This document shows, piece after piece, positions 27,728 through 36,891 of a stretch of 64,000 bases of DNA; the stretch's first letter is position 1; the number at the start of each line of letters is the position of its first letter. The notes beneath the pieces were generated by a model that was not told the origin of the DNA, searched no databases, and saw only the letters and a program-made list of their open reading frames with translations. A program made the translations under genes and the position numbers. The DNA comes from Synechococcus sp. Nb3U1 (GTDB taxonomy: Bacteria; Cyanobacteriota; Cyanobacteriia; Thermostichales; Thermostichaceae). Where the stretch lies: positions 294,938-358,937 of the forward strand of contig NZ_JAKFYQ010000003.1 in NCBI RefSeq assembly GCF_021533835.1, in the 5' to 3' direction.

Positions 27728-28786
27728 CTAGCGCAAAGCCCACTCCGGCGCCATCCACAACAGCGGTACACCTGGGATCCGTGTGGCCTCATTGCGCTCA
27801 AAAAATCTGGCCAACCCAGAGTTTTGCCCTTGTGAAGTCAGTCCCTGGCTTAACAGCCGCCGCAGCGTGCGTTGGAAGTTATCCGCCTCACCCCCCGGAG
27901 ACAAGGAGGGATCCCCAGTCATCAAACGCAAATCCTCCACGGCTTCGGTATAGCCTCCCAAAGCATCCACCAAGCCCACTTCCAGAGCCTGTGCCCCCGT
28001 AAAGATGCGGCCATCTGCCAACTCTCGTACCCGCGCTTCGTCTAGCCCTTCCCGGCGGGCAATCATCTCGGCATCCAGCACCTCATCGGCCCCTTCTTCC
28101 GGCAAATGCTGACGGCCCTGGGCGACATCTCGAATAAATTGATCCAAGGTATTTTCCACCAAGTCCTGCAGCAGACGTTGCTCTTGAGGCGTAGCGGTGC
28201 GGAAGGGAGAGAGAATGTCCTTAAATTCGCCGGTTTTGAAGGTTTGGGGCTCGATGCCGTAGTTTTCCAGCAATTCGCCAAAGCTAAGGCCGCTGATGAT
28301 TACCCCAATGCTGCCGGTTAGGGTGCCGGGATTGGCGTAAATCTTGTCGGCAGCACTGGCCACGTAATAGCCCCCGCTAGCAGCAATATCTTCCATGATC
28401 GCGATCACCGGTTTGCCCACCTCATGTAAGGCGGTTACGGCACGATAGAGTTCCTGGCTGGATCCCACCGCGCCGCCTGGACTGTTAATACGCAGCAGCA
28501 CTGCCTTCACAGAGCGATCCTGTACTGCATCCCGGAGCTGATCTAGAGGGGAGGTGGGCAAACTGACAAACCCTGAACCGCGAGATCCGCCTATGGTTCC
28601 TTCTAGGTTGACCAACTCGATTCGATCGCCGCCGCGAGCTGCTTCAAAGCTGACACCCCCCCGAGGAGGTTCCGGTGTGGGACGTGTTCCCCCGATGATG
28701 GCGGCAATCAAGCAGATCACCACCAAAGAGACGGCCAAGATGTGATTGAGCTGGTTCCCTTGTGTCACGATCCCCTCGATAGCCAC
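27728..28786 (-). CDS. sppA: Signal peptide peptidase SppA
   Basis: A 352-residue membrane-anchored serine protease of the short (single-domain) SppA form. An N-terminal membrane segment (HILAVSLVVICLIAAIIGG) precedes the crotonase-fold core: VLLRINSPGGAVGSSQELY, the nucleophile serine in DIAASGGYYVAS, and the lysine base in YGIEPQTFKTGEFKD. It degrades cleaved signal peptides in the membrane; in cyanobacteria SppA homologues have been linked to light-stress handling of phycobilisomes. It lies immediately upstream of alr on the same strand. Confidence 0.92.
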   Translation of the reverse strand: MAIEGIVTQGNQLNHILAVSLVVICLIAAIIGGTRPTPEPPRGGVSFEAARGGDRIELVNLEGTIGGSRGSGFVSLPTSPLDQLRDAVQDRSVKAVLLRINSPGGAVGSSQELYRAVTALHEVGKPVIAIMEDIAASGGYYVASAADKIYANPGTLTGSIGVIISGLSFGELLENYGIEPQTFKTGEFKDILSPFRTATPQEQRLLQDLVENTLDQFIRDVAQGRQHLPEEGADEVLDAEMIARREGLDEARVRELADGRIFTGAQALEVGLVDALGGYTEAVEDLRLMTGDPSLSPGGEADNFQRTLRRLLSQGLTSQGQNSGLARFFERNEATRIPGVPLLWMAPEWALR

Positions 28787-28867
28787 TGACTCCGTTCTAT
28801 CACCCTGCAGGCCTCTCCGGTAATAAGAGGTCGTGGGTTAACGGACCCGAATCTATGGCATTGACTA

Positions 28868-28896
28868 TTGACAGGGATCCCTTGCCTTCTTAGGAT
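28868..28896 (+). promoter_or_regulatory. Sigma-70-type promoter for tRNA-Ala
   Basis: A perfect -35 box TTGACA (28868-28873) and a -10 box TAGGAT (28891-28896) are separated by 17 bases, the ideal spacing. They lie about 90 bases before the tRNA gene. The spacer contains the GGGATCCC palindrome. Confidence 0.65.
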
Positions 28897-28987
28897 GAAT
28901 ATCCGGTACTTTTGTCTTCCAAAGCCGCTTCTCAAGTCACGGGCGTGGGTTTGAAAGGGGGCTTGCGGGCTTGTGTTTGTCTGATTT

Positions 28988-29060
28988 GGGGCTTTAGCTC
29001 AGTTGGTAGAGCACTTCAATGGCATTGAAGGGGTCAGCGGTTCGAATCCGCTAAGCTCCA
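28988..29060 (+). tRNA. tRNA-Ala (anticodon GGC)
   Basis: A 73-base cloverleaf. The acceptor strand GGGGCTT pairs with AAGCTCC (one G-U pair) and discriminator A; the D-stem is GCTC/GAGC; the anticodon stem CTTCA/TGAAG encloses loop ATGGCAT with anticodon GGC; the T-arm is AGCGG-TTCGAAT-CCGCT. The 3' CCA is not encoded. Confidence 0.97.
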
Positions 29061-29260
29061 TAGTTTTCGATTCCGAACCCAGGCTTCTCCTGTCTCTTTT
29101 GTTTTGTAGGTCAAGTTCAACACCAAGACCCCGCGGGTACAGTCCGGAACTTATAGCCCCTGCTTATTAGTTCTCATTAGCTTTAATCTAGAGTCTGGAA
29201 CAGTCTAAAGTTCCGTTAGGACTTCGTCCAAATTCACGAATTTACGAACGGGATCTGCAT

Positions 29261-29965
29261 GTGGTGCCCACCTTCAAAACCCGTTTCACTGCAATCCGCT
29301 GGCTGTTAGGTGGTCTGTGTGTGCTTTTGGCTTTGGGGTTAGGGCTATTAACCGGATCTCCGCTCAGGACTGCGGAGGAGACTGCCCCTGTCTCTCTGCC
29401 TTTCCCGCTAGATGCGGATTCACTGCGGATGTCATCCCACCGTCAGGAACAGCCTTTCCCCGAGACCTTACCGGCGCTGGCGCGTCAGGCGATCGCCCAC
29501 TACTTCGCCACCGGCCAGGTGCTGCCCACTCCAGACGGGATCCCACCCCATTGGCGACGCTCAGCAGGCGTTTTTGTAACCGTGAGCACCGACCGGCAAC
29601 CGCGCGGCTGTTGGGGCAGTTTGGAACCCAGTAGCGGAGACTTAGCGACTGCCACGATCCGGGCGGCGGTGGGGGCAGTGAGTCGAGATTGGCGCTATGT
29701 GCCATTGCGAGCTACAGAACTGGAGACGGCTTCGATTCAGGTGGCGATGGTGCGGCGAGTGGTGCCCATTGTCTCTGTGGAGGGAGTGGATCCGACGCGC
29801 ATGGGGCTGTTTATCCGGTCGGGTGCGCAAGGGGCGGTGTTGCTACCAGGGGAAGCCCTGACAACAGAATGGCAGCTGTCCACAGCCAGACGCTGGGCCG
29901 GGATCCCTGCTGGACAGCCTGTAGAACTGTTTCGGGTGGAGGCGGAGCTGCTGCATGAGTTTTGA
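29261..29965 (+). CDS. AMMECR1-domain protein with N-terminal signal/membrane anchor
   Basis: A 234-residue protein. A hydrophobic segment near residues 12-32 (IRWLLGGLCVLLALGLGLL) suggests export or membrane anchoring. The rest is an AMMECR1 domain: the core AGVFVTVSTDRQPRGCWGSL corresponds to the family signature around RGCxG, then ATIRAAVGAVSRDWRYVPLR. The domain's biochemical role is not established. The start is GTG at 29261. It overlaps coaX by 11 bp, so the two are translated from one message. An exported copy is unusual, since AMMECR1 proteins are normally cytosolic. Confidence 0.82.
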   Translation: MVPTFKTRFTAIRWLLGGLCVLLALGLGLLTGSPLRTAEETAPVSLPFPLDADSLRMSSHRQEQPFPETLPALARQAIAHYFATGQVLPTPDGIPPHWRRSAGVFVTVSTDRQPRGCWGSLEPSSGDLATATIRAAVGAVSRDWRYVPLRATELETASIQVAMVRRVVPIVSVEGVDPTRMGLFIRSGAQGAVLLPGEALTTEWQLSTARRWAGIPAGQPVELFRVEAELLHEF

Positions 29966-30719
29966 GGAGGAAATCCATGGGGATCCTGCGGCTGAACTGT
30001 GGTTGGCGGCGGTGCTGGGCAATACCCATGTGCGCTGGGGCTGGTTTCAGGATCAGACATTGCTCAGAGTGGAACTCTTCTCTGCTCAACAGCCGTTGCC
30101 TTGGCCTGACCAGACAGAGCTTTGGCTAGTGGGGGTCGGCTCCGCCCCGGTACCAACGGGATCCAATTGCGTGCATCGATTGCAGCTGCAGGATGTGCCG
30201 TTGGGGAATCTCTATCCCAGCTTGGGGTTGGATCGGGCCTTGGCCCTTTGGGCTGCCGGAATCCACTACGGTTGGCCCTGTTTGGTGATCGATGGGGGTA
30301 CGGCTCTGACCTTGACGGGGGCGGATCGGGCGGGATCCCTCGTGGGAGGGGCGATTTTGCCCGGTTTGGGGTTACAGACGCAGGCTTTGTCGGATCACAC
30401 GGCTCGCCTGCCGAAGATCGATTGGGATCCTGACCTGGCTCTTCCCCCTCGTTGGGCCAACGATACGCCCACCGCCATTCGCAGTGGCATTCTCTACACG
30501 GTGCTGGCAGGTGTGCAGAGCTTTATTGCCGATTGGCGGCAGAGGGGTTCCGATGGGCCGGTGCTGTTGACCGGAGGGGATGGCGAGTGGCTGTACTCAC
30601 AGCTCCAAAACAGCGGGACAGATTCAGACTTACATTGGGATCCCCATCTGGTGCTCCGAGGGATCGCCCAGTGCCGGCGGCTGAAACATCTGGCGAAGAA
30701 CCCGCTGAGGATAAAATAA
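29955..30719 (+). CDS. coaX: Type III pantothenate kinase
   Basis: A 254-residue acetate/sugar-kinase-fold enzyme that phosphorylates pantothenate, the first step of coenzyme A synthesis. Motifs are [15 protein letters not shown] (phosphate-1 region), [28 protein letters not shown] (catalytic Asp region) and [17 protein letters not shown], then [15 protein letters not shown]. The phosphate loop GNTHVRWG departs slightly from the usual GN(T/S)R form. No other CoA genes are adjacent. Confidence 0.9.
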   Translation: MSFEEEIHGDPAAELWLAAVLGNTHVRWGWFQDQTLLRVELFSAQQPLPWPDQTELWLVGVGSAPVPTGSNCVHRLQLQDVPLGNLYPSLGLDRALALWAAGIHYGWPCLVIDGGTALTLTGADRAGSLVGGAILPGLGLQTQALSDHTARLPKIDWDPDLALPPRWANDTPTAIRSGILYTVLAGVQSFIADWRQRGSDGPVLLTGGDGEWLYSQLQNSGTDSDLHWDPHLVLRGIAQCRRLKHLAKNPLRIK

Positions 30720-30768
30720 GACTCCCTGCTTGCAAGTACCACATCCTGCTGACACGACAAAGGATCCC

Positions 30769-31914
30769 ATGGCCAACGGCAACTGCTTCGGTGTTTTATT
30801 TTCAGTAACCACCTACGGCGAATCTCACGGTGGAGCCGTGGGGGTGGTGGTGGATGGATGCCCACCGCGCTTACCGCTGACGGAGGCGGACATTCAAGCA
30901 GAATTGGATCGACGGCGACCGGGCCAAAGCCACATCACCACACCACGCAAAGAGGCGGATCGCTGTGAGATCACCTCCGGCGTATTTCAAGGGCTCACCC
31001 TGGGCACGCCGATTCATGTGATGGTGCGTAACCAGGATGCTCGCCCGCAGGACTATAGCGAAATGGCTACAACGTTTCGTCCTTCCCATGCGGATGCCAC
31101 TTACCAAGCCAAATACGGGATCCGCAACTGGCAGGGGGGAGGACGCGCCTCGGCCCGTGAGACCATCGGCCGGGTGGCAGCCGGGGCGATTGCCAAGAAA
31201 ATTCTGCGGCTGGCTGCTGGAGTGGAGATCCTAGCCTATGTACAGCGGGTGAAAGATCTAGAAGCAAAAGTGGATCCCGCTCAAGTGGCCCCAGAGCAGG
31301 TGGAAGCCAACATCGTCCGCTGTCCGGATCCCGAAGTTGCCGCCGCCATGATCCAGGCCATCGAGGCTGCCGGTCGAGAAGGAGATTCCCTGGGGGGGGT
31401 GGTAGAATGTGTGGCCCGCCAAGTGCCGCGGGGGTTGGGATCCCCGGTGTTCGACAAATTAGAGGCAGACTTGGCTAAGGCGGTGATGTCTCTGCCGGCC
31501 AGCAAAGGGTTTGAAATTGGCTCGGGGTTTGCCGGTACCTATTTGACGGGCAAGCAGCACAACGACGAGTTTTACATGACCCCTTCTGGGTGGCGCACCC
31601 GCAGCAACCGCTCTGGCGGAGTTCAGGGGGGCATTGCCAACGGCGAAGATATTACCCTACGGGTTGCCTTCAAGCCCACAGCCACGATTCGACAAGCCCA
31701 AAACACCGTCACCCTCGATGGAGAAGACACGGTTTTGGCAGCGCGGGGGCGGCATGATCCCTGTGTGTTGCCTCGGGCGGTACCGATGGTAGAGGCAATG
31801 GTGGCCTTGGTGCTTTGCGATCATCTGCTGCGGCATCAGGCCCAATGTGGATCTCTAGGGTTACCGGAGGGTTCTCTCCCTAACTCCCCAGAAACGGCCC
31901 AAGCCTTAAGGTAA
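30769..31914 (+). CDS. aroC: Chorismate synthase
   Basis: A 381-residue FMN-dependent enzyme making chorismate from EPSP, the last common step of aromatic amino acid synthesis. Signatures are [20 protein letters not shown] at the start, [36 protein letters not shown] and [14 protein letters not shown]. The ATG at 30769 matches the normal family start; an upstream in-frame start at 30730 adds 13 atypical residues. It begins 49 bp after the coaX stop. Confidence 0.96.
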   Translation: MANGNCFGVLFSVTTYGESHGGAVGVVVDGCPPRLPLTEADIQAELDRRRPGQSHITTPRKEADRCEITSGVFQGLTLGTPIHVMVRNQDARPQDYSEMATTFRPSHADATYQAKYGIRNWQGGGRASARETIGRVAAGAIAKKILRLAAGVEILAYVQRVKDLEAKVDPAQVAPEQVEANIVRCPDPEVAAAMIQAIEAAGREGDSLGGVVECVARQVPRGLGSPVFDKLEADLAKAVMSLPASKGFEIGSGFAGTYLTGKQHNDEFYMTPSGWRTRSNRSGGVQGGIANGEDITLRVAFKPTATIRQAQNTVTLDGEDTVLAARGRHDPCVLPRAVPMVEAMVALVLCDHLLRHQAQCGSLGLPEGSLPNSPETAQALR

Positions 31915-31966
31915 AGCGGGGATTGCTTATCAGCAGATACCCTGAGAAGGTGCTGGGATTCCCATC

Positions 31967-33352
31967 ATGGCTAAAGCAAAAACCGTCTGGGAATGTAGCA
32001 ACTGCGGCGAGCGTTACCCGAAATTTTTGGGCCGTTGCGAAAACTGTGGTTCCTGGAACACCTTATCGGAAGTTGTTGTCGCCCCAGCACCCAAATCCTC
32101 CCGGGCCCAAGCCCTTACTCCCAAGTCCAACGGGATCCCTCAGTCTGCCCTCCCGATTACGCAGGTGCAACCGGATGATCACCCTCGCCTTGCGTCTGGC
32201 TATGGCGAGTTCGACCGCGTCTTGGGGGGAGGCATTGTAGCCGGATCCCTGGTGTTGATTGGCGGGGATCCGGGGATTGGAAAAAGCACGCTGCTATTGC
32301 AAACTGCCGAGCACCTGGCCAAGAGCGGGCGAATGCTTTACGTGTCAGGGGAAGAATCGGCCCAACAAATTAAACTGCGAGCGGAGCGCCTGGGGGTGGG
32401 ATCCGAGCAGCTCTATCTCTTGGCTGAAACCGATCTGGAAGCGATTCTGCTGGAGATTCAGGCTTTGCAGCCTCGTGTGGCGGTCATCGACAGCATCCAG
32501 GCCATTTTTTGGGGGCAAATCACAGCCGCCCCGGGATCCGTCTCGCAGGTGCGCGAGTGCACCAGCCTGCTGATGCGGGCGGCAAAAAAATGGGGGGTAG
32601 CGCTACTGATCGTGGGCCATGTCACCAAAGATGGATCCCTGGCGGGGCCGAAGGTACTGGAGCATTTGGTGGATACGGTTTTGTACTTTGAAGGGGATCG
32701 CTTTCAAAGCCATCGTCTGCTGCGCTCCGTCAAAAACCGCTTCGGGGCAGCCCAAGAAATCGGCGTGTTTGAAATGGCGGAATCGGGCTTGGTGGAGGTG
32801 GAAAATCCCTCGCAACTGTTTTTGAGCAGCCGGGATCAGGCCACACCCGGAACCGCCACCATCGTCGCCTGTGAGGGTACTCGCCCCCTAGTGGTGGAGG
32901 TGCAGGCGTTGGTCAGCCCCACCAGCTACAGTTCCCCCCGCCGTACCCCCACCGGCATTGAAATGAACCGCTTTTTGCAGATCTTGGCGGTCTTAGAAAA
33001 ACGGGTCGGGATCCCGCTCTCCAAATACGATGCCTACATTGCCTCCGCCGGTGGCATCAATGTGGCCGAGCCGGCTGCCGATTTGGGGGTAGCCGTGGCC
33101 GTGGCGGCCAGCTTTCGGGATCGGCTGGTGGATCCCTTCACCGTCTTGATTGGGGAAGTGGGGTTGGGGGGGCAGGTGCGCCCAGTCTCGCAACTCGAGC
33201 AACGGCTGAAGGAAGCCAGCAAACTGGGGTTCCGTCATGCCATTATCCCCAATAGCCCTGTGATGTCAGATTATGGACTGCGCCTAAGCCGGGTAAATCG
33301 GGTTCTAGAAGCCTTGATCGTTGCTTTACCCAGTTCCGAAGGTTCAGAGTGA
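31967..33352 (+). CDS. radA: DNA repair protein RadA
   Basis: A 461-residue RecA-like ATPase that helps process recombination intermediates. It has the N-terminal zinc finger CSNCGERYPKFLGRCENCGS, the Walker A loop GGDPGIGKSTLLLQ, the RadA-specific KNRFGAAQEIGVFEM motif and the C-terminal Lon-like domain (GGINVAEPAADLGVAVAVAA). All key residues are present. It is followed by 447 bp without a supported complete gene, containing a coding relic and a probable operator. Confidence 0.95.
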   Translation: MAKAKTVWECSNCGERYPKFLGRCENCGSWNTLSEVVVAPAPKSSRAQALTPKSNGIPQSALPITQVQPDDHPRLASGYGEFDRVLGGGIVAGSLVLIGGDPGIGKSTLLLQTAEHLAKSGRMLYVSGEESAQQIKLRAERLGVGSEQLYLLAETDLEAILLEIQALQPRVAVIDSIQAIFWGQITAAPGSVSQVRECTSLLMRAAKKWGVALLIVGHVTKDGSLAGPKVLEHLVDTVLYFEGDRFQSHRLLRSVKNRFGAAQEIGVFEMAESGLVEVENPSQLFLSSRDQATPGTATIVACEGTRPLVVEVQALVSPTSYSSPRRTPTGIEMNRFLQILAVLEKRVGIPLSKYDAYIASAGGINVAEPAADLGVAVAVAASFRDRLVDPFTVLIGEVGLGGQVRPVSQLEQRLKEASKLGFRHAIIPNSPVMSDYGLRLSRVNRVLEALIVALPSSEGSE

Positions 33353-33440
33353 CAGACTCCCGACGTCATACCTTAGGTACTCGAACACCATCCCCTTCGC
33401 ACCCTATTCTTGGGCGACTGAGACGATCTGCCTAGAGACT

Positions 33441-33553
33441 GAGCGATATAGCCTTTTCCGACTTCACACAGGCCCTTGAGCTAGGCAAAAAACCTGATGA
33501 AGCAACGGATTGACCTAAATCTGCTGTATCAGGCAACGCTGGAAAAAGCTGTA
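33441..33553 (+). repeat. Dispersed coding relic, copy A
   Basis: About 113 bp that aligns over its whole length with 62325-62438 on the opposite strand. In the better-preserved copy it can be read as AFSGLTQALELDKKLIEQGI, then DLNLLYQITLEKAV; this copy has a one-base insertion (around 33493-33508) and a stop after the equivalent of KKPDEATD. It has no start codon and appears to be the remains of a gene or mobile cassette. The parent family is not recognised. Confidence 0.7.
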
Positions 33554-33703
33554 TTTTGATTGATGTTCCGTTCCGAGCCTTGCAATACAACAGCAACCCG
33601 AAACTCTGAGAGAGTTGATCAGTATCTCTGGCTTGACGTCGAATCCGTTGCAGTCGAGTTTGAGGGGGTAAGCCAAACCACCAGACCAGTTCCTGAGTTT
33701 AAC

Positions 33704-33735
33704 AACTGTACTGGTAGACTTACTGGCAACTGTAC
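33704..33735 (+). promoter_or_regulatory. Candidate operator with direct repeats upstream of the MocR gene
   Basis: AACTGTAC occurs at 33704-33711 and again at 33728-33735, 24 bp apart, with TACTGG repeated between them. MocR-type regulators commonly bind directly repeated sites in their own promoter, and this lies 65-95 bp before the start codon. The 24-bp step, slightly over two helical turns, fits same-face binding. No experimental support. Confidence 0.4.
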
Positions 33736-33799
33736 CGCTGGGATCCGTGCGGGGATCGTTTAGGCTGCACCTAAGGTGTTCTTCCTCCGGGTGAACGAG

Positions 33800-35266
33800 A
33801 TGCGGATCCTGCTTGATCGTGATTCTTCTCAACCGATGTATCTGCAGATTCAAGATCGTCTGCAGGCTTTGATCCAGTCGGGATCCCTGTTGCCGGGGGA
33901 GCGGTTGCCCTCGATCCGCACCTTGGCCAAAACCCTACAGGTGAACAAACTGACGGTGATCGAAGCCTACGATCGGCTGTTGGCTCAGGGATTGATCCAG
34001 GCTCGCCAGGGATCCGGCTATTTTGTCGATCCGATCGGGATCCCGGCTCCCAGCAAACCGAGTGGCTTTGAGCCCGCCCAAAATGTGGTGCTTTGCGAGA
34101 GCCAGTCCAACCGTCCCTTCGCCATCTATGCCCGCTCGATCCAGGCCAAGCAACAGCCAGGGGTGATCGATCTCAGTTGTGCCCTGCCGCAAACCCCCCC
34201 CAGCGATTTGGCCCGCATCGTTCGTCGGGTTTCCAACGACAGCGACGGTATCTTTTTCTACGACGCCATCGAAGGACAAAGTCAGCTACGCCAACAGATC
34301 GCCAACCTAGTGCTGCAGTTGGGGCTAGAGGCCAGTGCCGATGAGATCTTGATTGTGAATGGGGCGATGCAAGGCTTGTCTTTGGCGATGCGACATCACC
34401 TACAACCGGGAGATTGGGTGGTGGTGGAGAGCCCGACCTTTTTTAGTACACAAGCCCTTCTGGAGCAACTGGGCTGTCGCCTGATCGGGATCCCGATGGA
34501 TCGAGAGGGCATGAATCTAGACCTGCTAGAGCGCTACCTGCAAAGCCATCGCCCCAAGCTGATCTACACCATCAGTTCTCTGCACAATCCCACCGGCCTA
34601 ACCACCCACAGCTCCCACCGGCAACAGCTGCTGCACCTCGCTGCTCAGTACAACTGCCCGATTTTGGAAGACAATGCCTACGAGGCTCTGCATTTTGGGT
34701 CTGCCCCACCTCCCCTCAAAGCCCTAGATAGCGAAGGCCTGGTCACCTACGTGGGCACCTTTTCCAAAACCCTGTCTCCTGGCTTGCGGGTGGGCTACTT
34801 GGTGGTGCCACCCTCCCAATATTCGGCGCTGCTAGAGCAGCGTTACCTGACGGATATTCACACGGCTTCTTTGCCCCAGGCAGTGGTGAGTGAATACCTG
34901 GCCAATGGCCATTATCGCCGCCATCTGCAACAGGTACGGGCGCGACTGCTGCAAAATCGCAACCAAATGCTCCGTGCACTGGAAACCCATTTCCCGGAAG
35001 AAGCCCGCTGGACGATCCCGGAAGGAGGTATGTACCTCTGGGTGCAACTGCCGGAACACTACCGCTTTCAGATGCAAAAGCTGGCCCAACAGGCGCGGGC
35101 CACCAATGTGCTGGTGTTGGAGGGATCCGCTTTTTTCCCGGATGGGGTGGGCTATCCAGCCCTGCGACTCTCCTATGCCAATGTTTCCCCCGAGATGATC
35201 GAAGTGGGGGTGGCCAGAGTGGGCTCCCTGCTGAAAACGCTGCATGAAGAGGTTAGGTTCAACTGA
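33800..35266 (+). CDS. MocR-family transcriptional regulator (GntR wHTH - aminotransferase class I)
   Basis: The N-terminal GntR winged helix spans about residues 10-75 (YLQIQDRLQALIQSGSLLPG, RLPSIRTLAKTLQVNKLTV, YDRLLAQGLIQARQGSGYFV). A class I aminotransferase domain follows, with the PLP lysine in TFSKTLSPGLRVGYLVVP, the aspartate/tyrosine region ILEDNAYEALHF and the ligand arginine in LRLSYANVSPEMI. Proteins of this type sense PLP-linked amines; some relatives keep aminotransferase activity (ARO8-like). The ATG at 33800 is chosen over GTG 33776. No obvious regulated biosynthetic gene is adjacent. Confidence 0.88.
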   Translation: MRILLDRDSSQPMYLQIQDRLQALIQSGSLLPGERLPSIRTLAKTLQVNKLTVIEAYDRLLAQGLIQARQGSGYFVDPIGIPAPSKPSGFEPAQNVVLCESQSNRPFAIYARSIQAKQQPGVIDLSCALPQTPPSDLARIVRRVSNDSDGIFFYDAIEGQSQLRQQIANLVLQLGLEASADEILIVNGAMQGLSLAMRHHLQPGDWVVVESPTFFSTQALLEQLGCRLIGIPMDREGMNLDLLERYLQSHRPKLIYTISSLHNPTGLTTHSSHRQQLLHLAAQYNCPILEDNAYEALHFGSAPPPLKALDSEGLVTYVGTFSKTLSPGLRVGYLVVPPSQYSALLEQRYLTDIHTASLPQAVVSEYLANGHYRRHLQQVRARLLQNRNQMLRALETHFPEEARWTIPEGGMYLWVQLPEHYRFQMQKLAQQARATNVLVLEGSAFFPDGVGYPALRLSYANVSPEMIEVGVARVGSLLKTLHEEVRFN

Positions 35267-35450
35267 ATAGAAGGGGCGCAAGTTTTGATGGGATGCGGTG
35301 TGAGCCGAGTCAGAATTTGGGCAGAACTTGGGCAGGATTAAGTTCTCTAAAGGGAATGCCAAAAAATCAGAAAGGCAATCCGCAATTCTCGGGTCATCTG
35401 GCAATCTTCGGGTTGAAATAGAGGTAACCTTCTTTGCGGGGGATCCGACC

Positions 35451-35990
35451 ATGATGGATGTGGCCCAACTGCTTGCTAAGTATCAAGAAGGGGAGCGGGA
35501 ATTTCCTTTGGCGGATCTGCGTCGGGTGGATCTGCGGGGAGCCGATCTGCGGGATATCAACCTGCATCGCGCCAATTTGTCAGGGGCAGACCTGAGCGGA
35601 GCCAACCTGACAGGGGCCAATCTGCGGCGGGCCATCCTGATCGAAGCCAAGTTGTCGGAAGCAAATCTCAGCCATGCCGATCTGCGGCGAGCCAGTCTCG
35701 ACTATGCCCAGATGCAAAAAGCCAACCTCTCCAGTACCAACCTGATGTGGGCCACCCTCAACGAAGCGGATCTGAGCGAGGCGAATTTACAGCACGGATC
35801 CCTGCAACGAGCGGTACTCAAACGGGCCAACCTCAGCCATTGCCAATTGCAATCTGTGGATCTGATCAGCGCCGATTTGTCGGGGGCCAACCTGACGGCG
35901 GCCAACCTGACCCAAGCCCACCTGAATTTGGCGGAACTCAACCAAGCCATCTTCCAAAACACCACCATGCCTGACGGCAGCCTGCGGTAA
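35451..35990 (+). CDS. Pentapeptide-repeat protein
   Basis: About 179 residues, of which nearly all from residue 20 onward are A(D/N)Lxx repeats (LRGADLRDINLHRANLSGAD and so on; about 29 units), forming a right-handed quadrilateral beta-helix. A short N-terminal leader MMDVAQLLAKYQEGEREFPL resembles that of other cyanobacterial members. Such proteins are abundant in cyanobacteria and mostly without known function. The frame extends upstream to 35328, but the doubled ATG at 35451 fits the family start. Confidence 0.87.
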   Translation: MMDVAQLLAKYQEGEREFPLADLRRVDLRGADLRDINLHRANLSGADLSGANLTGANLRRAILIEAKLSEANLSHADLRRASLDYAQMQKANLSSTNLMWATLNEADLSEANLQHGSLQRAVLKRANLSHCQLQSVDLISADLSGANLTAANLTQAHLNLAELNQAIFQNTTMPDGSLR

Positions 35991-36108
35991 GGCCCTCAGA
36001 GGGCTGGGATGTCCTTGGTAAAATCGGTCGGGTGATCTCTATCATGAGGGCTTTCAAAACGTCGGCCCTACCTATCAACACCTCGATTCTTCCCTTTAAG
36101 GATGTTGG

Positions 36109-36765
36109 ATGGCACTCAAACTTGTGATCTTCGACTTTGATGGCACCCTCGTCGATTCCGAACCCGGCATTCTAGAAGCCATCTGTCATACCGTCGCGGC
36201 CCTGAATCTGCCCGAAGAAGCGATAGAATCCTGGCGGCAAATGATCGGGATCCCGTTGGAAAAACAACTGGCTGCTCTGCTACCAGAGGGCGCTCAAAAT
36301 CGGATCCCTGAAGGAGTGGAGATCTACCGCCGCTTTTATGATGCCATTCGCTCCCTCCACAGCCAGCCCTTCCCCGGTATTCTCGAGCTGTTGGCCGATC
36401 TGGCAGAGCGGATCCCGTTGGCCATTGCTTCTAGCAAACGACGGGAATCGATTTTGCCCGTTCTCGACCAATGGGGTTACGGCGACCTATTTGAGCCGAT
36501 CATCTCCCCTGCCGAAGTGACCTATCCCAAGCCCCATCCCGACTCCGTGGAGCGCATCCTCGCTCACCATGACTTGGCTTCCGATCAGGCGGTTTTAATT
36601 GGTGATACCGAGTACGACATCGAAATGGCCCGTCGTGCCGGTGTCGGGGCCTGGGGAGTTGGCTGGGGCATTCACCCCCTAGAGCGTCTGTACCAGGCTG
36701 GGGCAGACCGGGGCTTTCGGGATGTCCAGGCCCTGCATCAAGCACTTGCGGAACTTTGGGTTTAA
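36109..36765 (+). CDS. HAD-superfamily phosphatase, phosphoglycolate phosphatase-like
   Basis: A 218-residue HAD hydrolase with a helical cap. Motif I is FDFDGTLVDSEPG (nucleophile and acid aspartates), motif II IASSKRRES, motif III lysine in YPKPHPDSVER, and motif IV VLIGDTEYDIEMARRAG. The closest functional group is Gph/PGP (phosphoglycolate phosphatase), which cyanobacteria need for photorespiration, but specificity cannot be read from these motifs. It stands alone between a pentapeptide gene and a response regulator. Confidence 0.82.
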   Translation: MALKLVIFDFDGTLVDSEPGILEAICHTVAALNLPEEAIESWRQMIGIPLEKQLAALLPEGAQNRIPEGVEIYRRFYDAIRSLHSQPFPGILELLADLAERIPLAIASSKRRESILPVLDQWGYGDLFEPIISPAEVTYPKPHPDSVERILAHHDLASDQAVLIGDTEYDIEMARRAGVGAWGVGWGIHPLERLYQAGADRGFRDVQALHQALAELWV

Positions 36766-36891
36766 GAGATTTGAAAAATATTCGGAAAATCCCTTCGTCC
36801 AGCTCAATTGCCTGGCAAGTTCGGTGTAAAGCCGGATGTTCTCTCCTGCAGGGGGGCACTAGTGTAAGAGTATTCTCATCGATCTGCCGCT

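Noticed and set aside
33515..33853. 112-codon minus-strand frame across the MocR promoter
   Set aside because: It spans the coding relic, the operator and the MocR start; no domain, and composition is not protein-like.
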